Below are positions 11,624-20,227 of a stretch of 64,000 nucleotides of DNA, in pieces. How positions within the stretch are numbered: position 1 is the stretch's first letter; each line of letters begins with the position of its first letter. The stretch spans positions 4,588,001 through 4,652,000 of the forward strand of contig OZ255620.1 in the NCBI GenBank assembly GCA_965276665.1, in the 5' to 3' direction. This stretch comes from CAWGJC01 sp965276665 (GTDB taxonomy: Bacteria > Pseudomonadota > Alphaproteobacteria > Acetobacterales > Acetobacteraceae). The position numbers and the translations under genes are program-made. Below the pieces are notes generated by a model. It searched no databases. It was not told the DNA's origin and was given only the letters and a program-made list of their open reading frames with translations.

Positions 11624-12448
11624 ATGCCCTATCCCATCTGCCGCACCTGCGGGACTCAGCTTTCATTCACCACGGCGCTCCCGCCCGGCTGCCCGATCTG
11701 TGAGGATGAGCGGCAATTTGTCGGCGCTGGCGGCCAGAAATGGACGACGCTGGATGAGCTGCAGGATCAGCATTGGAACGGGTTCCGCCGCTGCGAGCCC
11801 GGGTTGCTGGCGATCGGCACTTTTCCAGCATTCGGCATCGGCCAGCGCGCGTTCCTGGTGCAGGGCGAGGACGGCAATGTGCTGTGGGATTGCCTCCCGC
11901 TGATCGATCAGGCGACGGTGGAGTTGCTCGACGGGATCGGCGGCGTCAGCGCGATCGCGATTTCCCATCCGCATTATTACGCGACCTGCGTGGAGTGGAG
12001 CCGGGCGTTCGGCGACATCCCGGTCTGGCTGCATGCGGATGACCGCGAGTGGGTGATGCGCCCCGACACCTGCTACCAGTTCTGGGAGGGCGATACCTGC
12101 CCGCTGGCGCCCGGCATGACCCTGGTCCGCGGTGGCGGGCATTTCGCGGGTGCTGCGATGCTGCATTGGGCGGCCGGCGCGGGCGGCCGCGGCGCGCTGC
12201 TGACGGGCGATACCGTGCAGGTGGTGCCGGACCGCCGGTCGGTGAGCTTCATGCGGAGCTATCCTAACCTGATCCCGCTTTCGGCGGCCACGGTGCGGCG
12301 CATCGAGCGCCGGTTGGCGCCTTTCGCCTTCGAGGCGGTGTATGGCGCGTTCTGGGGCCGCGAGATCACCCGCGACGGCAAGCGCGAGGTCGCGCGGTCG
12401 GCGGAGCGTTACGCGGCGGCGATCATGCGGGAGCCGGTGGAGCGCTGA
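11624..12448 (+). CDS. MBL-fold protein with N-terminal zinc ribbon
   Basis: This 274-residue protein starts with a probable zinc ribbon (C6, C9, C23, C26) and continues with a metallo-beta-lactamase-like fold: LLAIGTFPAFGIGQRAFLVQ, the first metal motif region SHPHYYA near residue 115, GGGHFAGAAMLHW and GALLTGDTVQVV. The canonical metal motif is HxHxDH; here it is HPHYYA, so the Asp and third His are absent. I recall proteins with HPHYY in this position as a separate, uncharacterised branch of the superfamily. It may bind one metal only or act on an unusual substrate. It is monocistronic, between a repeat element and accA. Confidence 0.8.
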   Translation: MPYPICRTCGTQLSFTTALPPGCPICEDERQFVGAGGQKWTTLDELQDQHWNGFRRCEPGLLAIGTFPAFGIGQRAFLVQGEDGNVLWDCLPLIDQATVELLDGIGGVSAIAISHPHYYATCVEWSRAFGDIPVWLHADDREWVMRPDTCYQFWEGDTCPLAPGMTLVRGGGHFAGAAMLHWAAGAGGRGALLTGDTVQVVPDRRSVSFMRSYPNLIPLSAATVRRIERRLAPFAFEAVYGAFWGREITRDGKREVARSAERYAAAIMREPVER

Positions 12449-12483
12449 CGGCGCCTGGCTTTGCGCCAGCCCGTGATCCCGCT

Positions 12484-13455
12484 ATGACCCGCGCCATGCG
12501 TCAATTCCTGGATTTCGAGAAGCCGATCGCCGAGCTGGAGGGCAAGGTCGAGGAGCTCCGCCGGATGTCGGAGCCCGAGGGAATCAACATCGCCGAGGAG
12601 GTCGCGCGACTCAGCGACAAGGCCGATCGCGAGCTGCGCGCGATCTACGCCAAGCTCACGCCCTGGCAGAAGACGCAGGTCGCGCGGCATCCGGACCGGC
12701 CGAAGGCGGGCGATTACCTGCGCGGCCTGATCACCGATTTCCTGCCGCTCGCCGGCGACCGGGCCTTCGCCGACGACGCGGCGGTGCTCGGCGGCGTCGG
12801 GCGGTTCCGCGGCCGTCCGGTGGTGGTGATCGGCACGGAAAAGGGCGCCGACACCGAAAGCCGGGTGAAGCACAGTTTCGGCATGGCGCGGCCGGAGGGC
12901 TACCGCAAGGCGCGCCGCTTGATGGAGCTCGCCGGCCGGTTCGGCCTGCCGATCCTCACCTTCGTCGACACCGCCGGCGCGTTCCCCGGGATCGACGCGG
13001 AGGCGCGCGGCCAGGGCGAGGCGATCGCCCGCGCGATCGAGACCTGCCTGCGCGCCCCGGTGCCGATCGTCGCCACCATCATCGGGGAGGGCGGCTCGGG
13101 CGGCGCGGTCGCGCTCTCCACCGGGGATTGCGTGCTGATGCTCGAGCATGCCTATTACTCGGTGATCACGCCCGAGGGCTGCGCCTCGATCCTGTGGCGC
13201 GATGCCGCGCAGGCGCCGGCGGCGGCGGAGGCGCTGAAGCTCACCGCCGAGGATCTGCGCCGGCTCGGCGTGATCGACGGCATCGTGCCCGAGCCGCTCG
13301 GCGGCGCGCATCGCAGCCCGGACGCGATGGTGGCCGCGGTGGGCGATGCGGTGGAGGCCGGTCTGGCGCCGCTCATCGGACTCGAACCTGCGGTGGTGCG
13401 GACCCGGCGGCGGGAGAAATTCCTCGCCATGGGGCGGGATCCGAGCGGCCCGTAA
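12484..13455 (+). CDS. accA: acetyl-CoA carboxylase carboxyltransferase subunit alpha
   Basis: This protein of up to 323 residues matches AccA: the opening RQFLDFEKPIAELEGKVEEL, the carboxyltransferase core VVVIGTEKG...GMARPEGYRKA, the oxyanion-hole segment FVDTAGAFPGIDAEARGQGE and TIIGEGGSGGA. With AccD it transfers the carboxyl group from biotin to acetyl-CoA, the committed step of fatty acid synthesis. Two starts fit: ATG 12484 and ATG 12496; the second gives MRQFLDFEKP, the usual family start, and no clear ribosome-binding site decides. It lies alone between the MBL-fold gene and the efflux lipoprotein gene. Confidence 0.96.
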   Translation: MTRAMRQFLDFEKPIAELEGKVEELRRMSEPEGINIAEEVARLSDKADRELRAIYAKLTPWQKTQVARHPDRPKAGDYLRGLITDFLPLAGDRAFADDAAVLGGVGRFRGRPVVVIGTEKGADTESRVKHSFGMARPEGYRKARRLMELAGRFGLPILTFVDTAGAFPGIDAEARGQGEAIARAIETCLRAPVPIVATIIGEGGSGGAVALSTGDCVLMLEHAYYSVITPEGCASILWRDAAQAPAAAEALKLTAEDLRRLGVIDGIVPEPLGGAHRSPDAMVAAVGDAVEAGLAPLIGLEPAVVRTRRREKFLAMGRDPSGP

Positions 13456-13568
13456 GAACCGAGCCGAGAAAGTTGGGGAGAGAAGGTGCCGGATCTGGAC
13501 AAACCTTCATGAGGGGTGTTTCTCCCTGCCGTCCCTGCGCGGCGGTCCGCGCGAAAGGAGCCTCGTCG

Positions 13569-15140
13569 GTGCCGATCCAGAAATCCTTCGCCCCGCTTTT
13601 CGGGCTGGCCGCCCTCCTGCTCGGCGGCTGCACCGTCGGGCCGGATTTCAAGGCGCCCGTCCTCTGGACCCCGGGGAGCTGGGCCGCCGAGCACAAGCCG
13701 ACGCCGCCCGTCGCCAGCCAGCCGGTCGCCCAGCCGATCGACGTCGCTTGGTGGGGCGTGTTCCAGGACCCCGAGCTCACCTCGCTCGAGCAGCGTGTCG
13801 CCGCCTCCAACCTCGACGTGCGCGTCGCCTCCTTCCGCCTGGCGGAGAGCCGTGCGCAGCGCAGCATCGCCTCGGCCGACCAGTTCCCGACGATGAACGG
13901 CAACACGTCCTACACGCGGGAGAAGGCGAGCAACCGTGGCGTGTTCGGCGCGCTCGGCGGTGGGACCACATCATCCAACGGGGCGGGGCAGGGGACGGCC
14001 GCCAACGGCGCGGGTGGCTCGTTCGGCGCCGGCGGCATCAACACGCCGTCCGGCATCCCGCCCTTCGATCTGTTCCAATACGGGTTCGATGCCTCCTGGG
14101 AAGTCGATCTCTGGGGACGCGTGCGGCGCTCGATCGAATCAGCGAATTCGAACGTCATCGCCTCCGCCGAATCGCGGCGGGACGCGCTGGTCTCGGTGCT
14201 CGCCGAGGTGGCGCGTGATTACATCCAGCTGCGCGGCACCCAGCGCACCATCGAGATCACGCAGAACAACCTCAACACCGCGCAGCAGGCGCTCAAGCTC
14301 GCGCAGGACCGCGCGGCGGGCGGCCTCGGGACGGATCTCGACGTCGCGAACGCCGCCGAGCAGGTGGCGAACGCGACGGCGCAGCTGCCGCAGCTCGATC
14401 AGCAGGAATCGGAGGGGATCAACCGGCTGAGCTACCTGCTCGGCGAAACCCCCGGCGCGCTCGCCAGCGAGTTGCAGACCCACAAGCCGATCCCGCCCGT
14501 GCCGCCCGCCGTGCCGATCGGCCTGCCCTCGGAACTCGCCCGCCGTCGCCCCGACATCCGCGAGGCGGAAGCCCAGCTCCACGCCGCCACCGCCGATATC
14601 GGCGTCGCCGTCGCGAGCTTCTATCCGAGCATCACGTTGAGCGGCAGCCTCGGCATCCAGGCGCTGCAATTCAAGGATCTCGCGACGTGGGACGCGCGGC
14701 AATACGCGTTCGGCCCGAGCCTCACGCTGCCGATCTTCCAGGGCGGCCGCTTGAAGGCGCAGCTCGAGCTCCGCAAGCAGCAGCAGCAGGAAGCGGCGGT
14801 GAACTACCAGCGCACCGTGCTCGGCGCCTGGCACGATGTCGACAACGCGCTCACCGCGTACAGCGACGAGCAGCGCCGTCGCGACCAGCTCGCGGTCGCC
14901 GTGCAGGCGGACCAGCGCGCGCTCTCCCTCGCGCAGGACCGGTATCGCGACGGCGTCTCCGACTTCCTGAACGTGCTCGACGCGGAGCGCAGCCTGCTCA
15001 GCGCGCAGCAACAATATGCGCAGAGCACGACCACCGTCTCGACCGACCTCGTCGCGCTCTACAAGGCGCTCGGCGGGGGCTGGGAGAGCAGCTATCCGCG
15101 GCTCGAGGCGGATGCTGTGGACAAGGACGCGGCGCTTTAA
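13569..15140 (+). CDS. RND efflux outer-membrane lipoprotein (NodT/OprM family)
   Basis: This 523-residue protein opens with a signal peptide and lipobox ending LLLGGC, followed by TVGPDFKAP, the hallmark N-terminus of NodT/OprM outer-membrane factors. Two outer-membrane efflux repeats follow, with helical hairpins and the RRRPDIREAEAQL segment near residue 325. A Gly/Ser/Asn-rich insertion at about residues 130-160 is longer than usual. GTG 13569 is chosen since AAAGGAG at 13554-13560 sits eight bases upstream and it places the lipobox correctly. No inner-membrane pump or adaptor gene is next to it, so its partner must lie elsewhere. Confidence 0.92.
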   Translation: MPIQKSFAPLFGLAALLLGGCTVGPDFKAPVLWTPGSWAAEHKPTPPVASQPVAQPIDVAWWGVFQDPELTSLEQRVAASNLDVRVASFRLAESRAQRSIASADQFPTMNGNTSYTREKASNRGVFGALGGGTTSSNGAGQGTAANGAGGSFGAGGINTPSGIPPFDLFQYGFDASWEVDLWGRVRRSIESANSNVIASAESRRDALVSVLAEVARDYIQLRGTQRTIEITQNNLNTAQQALKLAQDRAAGGLGTDLDVANAAEQVANATAQLPQLDQQESEGINRLSYLLGETPGALASELQTHKPIPPVPPAVPIGLPSELARRRPDIREAEAQLHAATADIGVAVASFYPSITLSGSLGIQALQFKDLATWDARQYAFGPSLTLPIFQGGRLKAQLELRKQQQQEAAVNYQRTVLGAWHDVDNALTAYSDEQRRRDQLAVAVQADQRALSLAQDRYRDGVSDFLNVLDAERSLLSAQQQYAQSTTTVSTDLVALYKALGGGWESSYPRLEADAVDKDAAL

Positions 15141-15147
15141 GGAGGAA

Positions 15148-15164
15148 GGCCAGGGGCTCTGTCC
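15148..15164. repeat. left fragment of palindromic repeat copy B
   Basis: GGCCAGGGGCTCTGTCC is the left tip of the palindromic repeat family. It stops exactly where a mobile element begins at 15165; the rest of this copy resumes at 18738. Confidence 0.8.
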
Positions 15165-15262
15165 CATAGGCGCGAACTTAACGCACCCGGCCCCCGCTCA
15201 GGCTGCCATTTGGATCGCCAGCCTCCGATCTATAAAGCGTAAGGGTTAAGTCTGCAGCCGAC

Positions 15263-16792
15263 CGATTGTGTTGAAAAACTCGGTTGAGCCGGCTCGATAG
15301 CACCTGATTCACTCGGTGCTGGATCGAGCGAGGGCGCGGCGATGATGGGCGAGCGGACGGTGCTGCAGGAGGCGTTGTTCTACAGCTTCAATCTCGATCG
15401 ACACGTGCCGATGGACCATCTGCTCCGGTCGATTGATCGCTTCGTCGATCTGTCCGGGATGCGCGAGCACCTCCGGCCCTACTACAGCGACTTTGGCAGG
15501 CCCTCAATTGATCCCGAGCTGATGATCCGCATGCTGATCGTGGGCTACTGCTTCGGCATCCGTTCCGAGCGCCGGCTGTGTGATGAGGTACATCTGAACC
15601 TCGGCTATCGCTGGTTCTGCCGGCTCAGCCTCGATGCGACGGTGCCAGATCACTCGACCTTCTCCAAAGCCCGGCATGGCCGCTTTCGCGATGCAGACCT
15701 CTTGCGCCAGGTGTTCGAGACCGTGGTTCGCCGCTGCATGGCCGAGGGATTGGTGGGCGGCGAGGGCTTTGCCGTCGACGCCAGCATGGTCAAGGCCGAT
15801 GCCAATCGTCAACGCGGCGTGCCCGGTAGCGAGGGCATGGCGCCCGAGGTGGCCAATCGTGCCGTACGCGAATACCTTGCCGTGCTCGACGATGCCGCGT
15901 TCGGGGCGGCAACGCCGGTTGTGCCAAAGTTCATCTCACCGGCTGACCCGGCCTCGCGCTGGACCGGCGCAAACGGCGGCCTCGCCTTCTTTGCCTACTG
16001 CACCAACTACCTGATTGATCTGAAATGCGCCGTCATCCTGGATGTCGAGCCGACCACGGCCGTCCGGCAGGCCGAAGTTACGGCGCAGCATCGCATGCTC
16101 GACCGGGTGAGCGAGCGCTTCGACCTCTGGCCCGAACGGCTCGTGGCAGATGCCGGCTACGGATCGGCTGAGAACCTCGCGTCCCTGGTGCATGAACGCA
16201 GCATCGAACCGCATATCCCGGTGTTCGATAAATCCGCCCGAACGGACGGCACCTTTGCACGGTCCGACTTCACCTACGACCACAAGCACGACCGATATAC
16301 CTGCCCCGGCGGCAAGCAGCTGAAGCGGTCTCACCGCAACTTCACGACGCCACGCTCGGGTGTCGACCAGGATGGGTTCACCCGCTACCGCGCAAGCAAG
16401 CAAGACTGTGACGGCTGCTCTCTCAAGCCGCGTTGCTGTCCCGGCCAGCCCGCCCGCAAGGTGCCGCGATCCATCCACGAAGGCGCGCGAGATATGGCCC
16501 GCGATCTCGCGCTAACCGACGCGTATGCGACATCCCGGCGCGAGCGAAAGAAGATCGAGATGCTGTTTGCTCACCTTAAGCGCATTCTGAAGCTCGACCG
16601 CCTGCGCCTGCGAGGTCCCAACGGAGCGAAAGACGAGTTCCTCCTGGCCGCCACCGCCCAGAACCTCCGCAAGCTCGCCAAACTGATCACGGCTGAGCCT
16701 CAATCCGCGCCTGGATGAAGGCTTCGGCCCGATCTGGCCGGGTCGGCCGATGCGTGGCTTTCAGCCCGAAGCCGACTTCTTCAACACTATCG
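15263..16792 (+). mobile_element. insertion sequence, IS1182-type
   Basis: The transposase gene is flanked by imperfect inverted repeats: CGATTGTGTTGAAAAACTCG at 15263-15282, and at the right (minus strand) CGATAGTGTTGAAGAAGTCG from 16792. The whole element is about 1.53 kb, usual for this family. The transposase frame is intact, so it may still be active. A short target duplication could not be fixed because the tips are imperfect. Confidence 0.82.
15342..16718 (+). CDS. IS1182-family transposase (IS5/IS1182 superfamily)
   Basis: This 458-residue DDE transposase has the family N-terminal domain (RPSIDPELMIRMLIVGY, RRLCDEVHLNLGYRWFCRL, VPDHSTFSKARHGRF), a first acidic residue in FAVDASMVKADA near 146, a second in LVADAGYGSAENL near 268, and the E in RRERKKIEMLFAHLKRI near 405. 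A Cys cluster (CDGCSLKPRCCPG) lies before the last motif, as in IS1182 relatives. It is full length, and its base composition is close to the chromosome, unlike the AT-rich gene beside it, so the IS and the cargo probably have different histories. Confidence 0.93.
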   Translation: MMGERTVLQEALFYSFNLDRHVPMDHLLRSIDRFVDLSGMREHLRPYYSDFGRPSIDPELMIRMLIVGYCFGIRSERRLCDEVHLNLGYRWFCRLSLDATVPDHSTFSKARHGRFRDADLLRQVFETVVRRCMAEGLVGGEGFAVDASMVKADANRQRGVPGSEGMAPEVANRAVREYLAVLDDAAFGAATPVVPKFISPADPASRWTGANGGLAFFAYCTNYLIDLKCAVILDVEPTTAVRQAEVTAQHRMLDRVSERFDLWPERLVADAGYGSAENLASLVHERSIEPHIPVFDKSARTDGTFARSDFTYDHKHDRYTCPGGKQLKRSHRNFTTPRSGVDQDGFTRYRASKQDCDGCSLKPRCCPGQPARKVPRSIHEGARDMARDLALTDAYATSRRERKKIEMLFAHLKRILKLDRLRLRGPNGAKDEFLLAATAQNLRKLAKLITAEPQSAPG

Positions 16793-16813
16793 ACCCAATA
16801 CGGACATGGTCAA

Positions 16814-18416
16814 TCAGCCTGATTGACCAACCTTCAACGCTCGAGCGAGCCCAGGATGAACCGTGTAGGGGCGTTCTCCCGCGTTACCGAGCCCAGGTGG
16901 TATCTTCGGATTTAAAATTGTAGCTGTTCTATCTCGGAAAGACCAGTGAACGAAATTTGCCATTTTGTCGTTAGTTCTTTCATTATATCCAATCACATTC
17001 AATGAATACAAGAATTGTGGAAATGCTTCGGGCCCGTTTGTAAGCGCTTTAATCGTCAATGCTCTGTGTTTATTTGACTCGCGACTCCTAGTATAGGCTC
17101 GGTGAAACGCTTCCCAGTCGAACCTCATGTTCCCTTTCAAAAACTTGAAGAAGCCAATAAGTTCCTCGAAATCAGCCTCCGAGTAATAGAATGCCAGGTG
17201 GTCTTTAACCTCCGCCAGAAGATACTCAGAGTAATCCGATTGGCATCGAATATAAAGATTATCACTGAATGTTCGGGCGGTCTCTTCGTGCTGAGCAACA
17301 TAGGAGCTCATTATATCGAGATATGATATCTCTGGGACGATAGAACGATGTGCGAAAAAATCCAATGAAACGGATTGTCTTTCTGCTCTGCTATGCGCAT
17401 ATTTCCCAATTCATAGAGAAATAATGGTCCCAAGCGGCGCCAATCTCAAGGTCTTCTGGTTGCTTTTCCTGTTTTGAGAGTGTTCTATCGATGAGTTTAA
17501 ATATGCGCGATGTTCTATAGTCTCTATATTCGGTCTGCCAGTCTAAAACGACAGAATTATCGCGAAGTTTTCCATTCGCATTGTGAAACTCGATCGCATT
17601 GAAGATATCTGGGCGGGGCAAGACGACAATCTTAATTCGCCCTTTTGAATCCCGGATGTTTGAGAGGAAATCACTATTTAGACTCCAGGCGGCGAGAGCC
17701 AAGCCCCGTATACATTCTATATACGTTTCAAACTCGACGGAGCTCGGTCTTACATCGATCCCGTCAACAAATATTATGTGGTTTTGTTCAAGTTTTAAGC
17801 TTCCGATAGCGTCCTTGAAAGCCTTCTCTATAAACAATAGGCTAGTTTGAAATCCCGTGCCTTTCGCGGTTGCATCCTTCGAATGCTTCCCTCCGATCTT
17901 GGCCACCTGGGCAATAAGCTCTGCGCTCACTTCAGCGTGCTCGACAAACTCAATCGCATTCACTATCTCTGGAACGAATGCGCTTTTGTAGTACTGATCT
18001 ATTGCGGCTTGAACATCAGCAAACTTTCCGAACTGAAGTATTCCTCTCGACTCCGCGGTTTTAATGTGCTGCGATATCAGCATCAATAGAATGACTTTCC
18101 AAGTGTAAATATACTCAGATATTTGTAAGTGACCAAGCTGCTTGAGTCTCATAGACTTGCTGTAGTCTGTTGAAGTCATTCCAATAATGTGGGCACGTGT
18201 TTTCTTATATTCGTTATTACTTAGAAATGCAGCACAAGCCGTCTTTCCCGTCCCCTTCTCGCCAACCAGGAAGTATCTCCTCGACTCAAGCAATCTTTCA
18301 AGAAAATTGTCCTTCAGAAATATCCTGTTTAGAAACTCTTTGTCTTGCCTGCTTGTATAATTTACAGCATCAATGGAGCCGATATTTAAATCTCTTACTG
18401 CAAGAAACTTACTCAT
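16814..18416 (-). pseudogene. broken P-loop ATPase gene (FunZ/Sll1717-like)
   Basis: The 5' part (18416-17391, 341 residues) has the opening LAVRDLNIGSIDAVNYTSRQ, Walker A GEKGTGKT (residues 52-59) and a Walker B-like strand HIIFVDGID. It ends at TAG 17391-17393 after MNWEICA. The same frame then continues FIGFFRTSFYRPRDI past that stop, while the 3' part (ending at 16814) continues in another frame as SYLDIMSSYVAQHEETARTF and SDYSEYLLAEVKDHLAFYY. A third frame reads RIAEQKDNPF just after the stop. So one ancestral gene of about 530 codons carries several small indels and a stop. From memory it resembles proteins called FunZ or Sll1717-family P-loop ATPases, whose function is not established. 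It is much more AT-rich than its surroundings, a sign of transfer. Confidence 0.72.
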
Positions 18417-18737
18417 GTGATGCTCATCCGCTTAGTAGGTGCCACGTCTGCTAGGCGGTACCATTGCATATGAGGACTGAAAAGCCCAACAAAGACTGCC
18501 CGATAGCGTTTGTCCGCTTTTCACCAATGGCAGACACGCGACGATACTGGTGCAGAGGCAATGGCGCGAGTCGCGCGCGCGCTCGTGCGAGGGCTGATTG
18601 GCAGGCTCGCCATCGCGGCGGATTGTAGATGCGTCGTGTGATGGGACACCGGCCTGCTGCAGCCCGGCGACGGCCGAACGGTCGCTTCAAGAATCACATC
18701 CGTCCGCGCCGCTTCCAGTCTTAATTTCGCGCCTATG

Positions 18738-18941
18738 AGGCTCTGCCCCTGGACTTCGCCAAGGGCAGTCGCCCTTGGCCCCGATATGCTGCGGTGTTTG
18801 ATACGTTTCGCGCGAAGCGCAATCGCACTCTGGGCAGCGATAGACGCCGACGCCCTCTCTCGGCCTTGCCACCCGCGCGAAGCACTGTCCGGGTTCCAAG
18901 GGCTTCGCCCTTGGCGGGGTCCAGGGGGCAGAGCCCCTGGC
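18738..18941. repeat. palindromic repeat element, copy B (right part)
   Basis: This stretch continues the repeat broken at 15164. It holds CTCTGCCCCTGGACTTCGCC, the middle motif GTGTTTGATACG...CGCGCGAAGCGCA equivalent to the hairpin of copy A, and a mirrored right end CCAGGGGGCAGAGCCCCTGG. It fills the space between the mobile insertion and the hydrolase stop at 18959. I see no gene in it. Confidence 0.82.
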
Positions 18942-18958
18942 TTTTCACCAAGCGACGA

Positions 18959-20227
18959 TTAGTCCTGCGCCAGCGCGACCAACGCATGGGCCAGCGCGCG
19001 CGTGCCGGCGGCGAGCTGTGCGGCGTCGGAGTATTCCGCCGGGTTGTGGCTGATGCCTTTCCGGCACGGCACGAACAGCATGCCGGTCGGGCAGACCGGC
19101 ACCACGAACTGCGCGTCGTGGAATGCGCCCGAGGGCATCCGCATCGTGCGTAACTTGAGCTCGGCGGCGGCCTGTTCGACGGCGCCGGTCACGATGGGGG
19201 AAAATTCCACCGGCATGGCGGTGAAGTTTTCCTCGACCTGCACGCCGGCATTGCGCACTGCTTCCCGCACGGTCGTCGCCACCGCATCGCCGCGGGCGCG
19301 CAGCACCGCCGCGGCGGGATGGCGAAAATCGATGGTGAAGTGTGCGCGATCGGCGACGCTGTTGGACGTGTTGGGCGCGATGTCGATGCGCCCGATGGTG
19401 AAGCGCAGCACGTCCTCCGGATCGTGCATCAGATCGTTGAGCGCGGCGATGGCGCGCAGCATGTCCTGCACGGCGTCCCGGCGGAGCGTGAGCGGCGTGG
19501 TGCCGGCATGCGCGGTCTCGCCGGTGAGCATGACGGTGAACCAGCGGCTGCCCTGGATGCCGGTGACGATGCCGAGATCGAGCCCGTCCGCCTCCAGCCG
19601 CGGTCCCTGCTCGATATGCGCCTCGAGATAGGCGTGCGGCCGGGAACCGAGATCGCGGTGCGGGAAATCCTCCGCCGCGAGATGGGCTGCGAGCGCGTCG
19701 GCGAAGCGCGTGCCGTACGGATCGGTGACATCGGCGAAGCTCGCCAGATCGCGGAAGCCGGACCAGGCCATGCTGCCCATGCAGCCCGGCGCGAAACGTC
19801 CGCCCTCCTCATTGGTCCAGGCGACGAGCTCGACCGGCCGCGCGGTGCGGATGCCGGCCTGCTCGAGCGCGGTCATCGCCTCGAGCCCGGCGACCACGCC
19901 GTAAATCCCGTCGAACCTTCCGCCATTCGGCTGGGTGTCCATGTGGCTGCCGGTGACCACCGGTGCGGCGTCCGGCTTGGTGCCGTCGCGACGGAGCCAG
20001 AGATTGGCCGCTGCATCGACGCTGACGCGCGCGCCGGCCGCCTCCGCCCAGCGCGCGAGCAGCGCGCGCGCCTCGCGATCGAGCGCGGTGAGGCAGGCGC
20101 GATTGACGCCGGCGCCGTTATCGTCGCCATCGCCGGTTCCGGGGATCGCGCCGATGTGCGCCATCGCCATCAGGCGGTGCCATTGCCGTGCCGGATCGAC
20201 CGCCTGGGCGGCACCCATCGCGCTCAT
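18959..20227 (-). CDS. Zn-dependent amidase/hydrolase, M20 family (carbamoylase or allantoate amidohydrolase type)
   Basis: This 422-residue protein carries the markers of the hydantoinase/carbamoylase branch of M20 peptidases: GSHMDTQPNGGRFDG (metal His and Asp), WTNEEGGRFAPGCMGS (metal and catalytic Glu pair), EAHIEQGPRLE, a dimerisation-domain TGETAHAGTTPL, and FVPCRKGISHNPAEYS with the last metal His. Family members cleave N-carbamoyl amino acids, beta-ureidopropionate or allantoate; the substrate here is not decided. ATG 20227 overlaps the upstream stop by four bases (ATGA), so it is the third gene of an SDR - unknown - hydrolase operon. Confidence 0.9.
   Translation of the reverse strand: MSAMGAAQAVDPARQWHRLMAMAHIGAIPGTGDGDDNGAGVNRACLTALDREARALLARWAEAAGARVSVDAAANLWLRRDGTKPDAAPVVTGSHMDTQPNGGRFDGIYGVVAGLEAMTALEQAGIRTARPVELVAWTNEEGGRFAPGCMGSMAWSGFRDLASFADVTDPYGTRFADALAAHLAAEDFPHRDLGSRPHAYLEAHIEQGPRLEADGLDLGIVTGIQGSRWFTVMLTGETAHAGTTPLTLRRDAVQDMLRAIAALNDLMHDPEDVLRFTIGRIDIAPNTSNSVADRAHFTIDFRHPAAAVLRARGDAVATTVREAVRNAGVQVEENFTAMPVEFSPIVTGAVEQAAAELKLRTMRMPSGAFHDAQFVVPVCPTGMLFVPCRKGISHNPAEYSDAAQLAAGTRALAHALVALAQD

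Larger units (their letters stand above)
15165..18737. mobile_element. composite insertion with inverted ends, carrying an IS and a decayed ATPase gene
   Basis: The left end reads CATAGGCGCGAACTTAA (15165-15181) and the right end, read inward on the minus strand, CATAGGCGCGAAATTAA (18737-18721), 16 of 17 identical. The insertion splits one palindromic repeat copy, and a 10-base stretch of that repeat appears on both sides (GGCTCTGTCC at 15155-15164, GGCTCTGCCC at 18739-18748), which looks like a target duplication. Inside are 96 bases of unknown sequence, an intact IS1182-type element, a low-GC broken ATPase gene, and about 300 bases at 18417-18720 with no convincing gene. No transposase of the outer element itself is recognisable, so it may have been mobilised by enzymes in trans or lost them. 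Confidence 0.7.

Noticed and set aside
18451..18690. 79-codon frame at the right side of the mobile insertion
   Set aside because: Arg/Ala-rich, no ribosome-binding site, no recognisable family; could be part of a lost gene but cannot be supported.
15165..18737. Whole insertion as a defence island
   Set aside because: Only one ATPase gene, broken, with no nuclease or partner; defence function cannot be supported.
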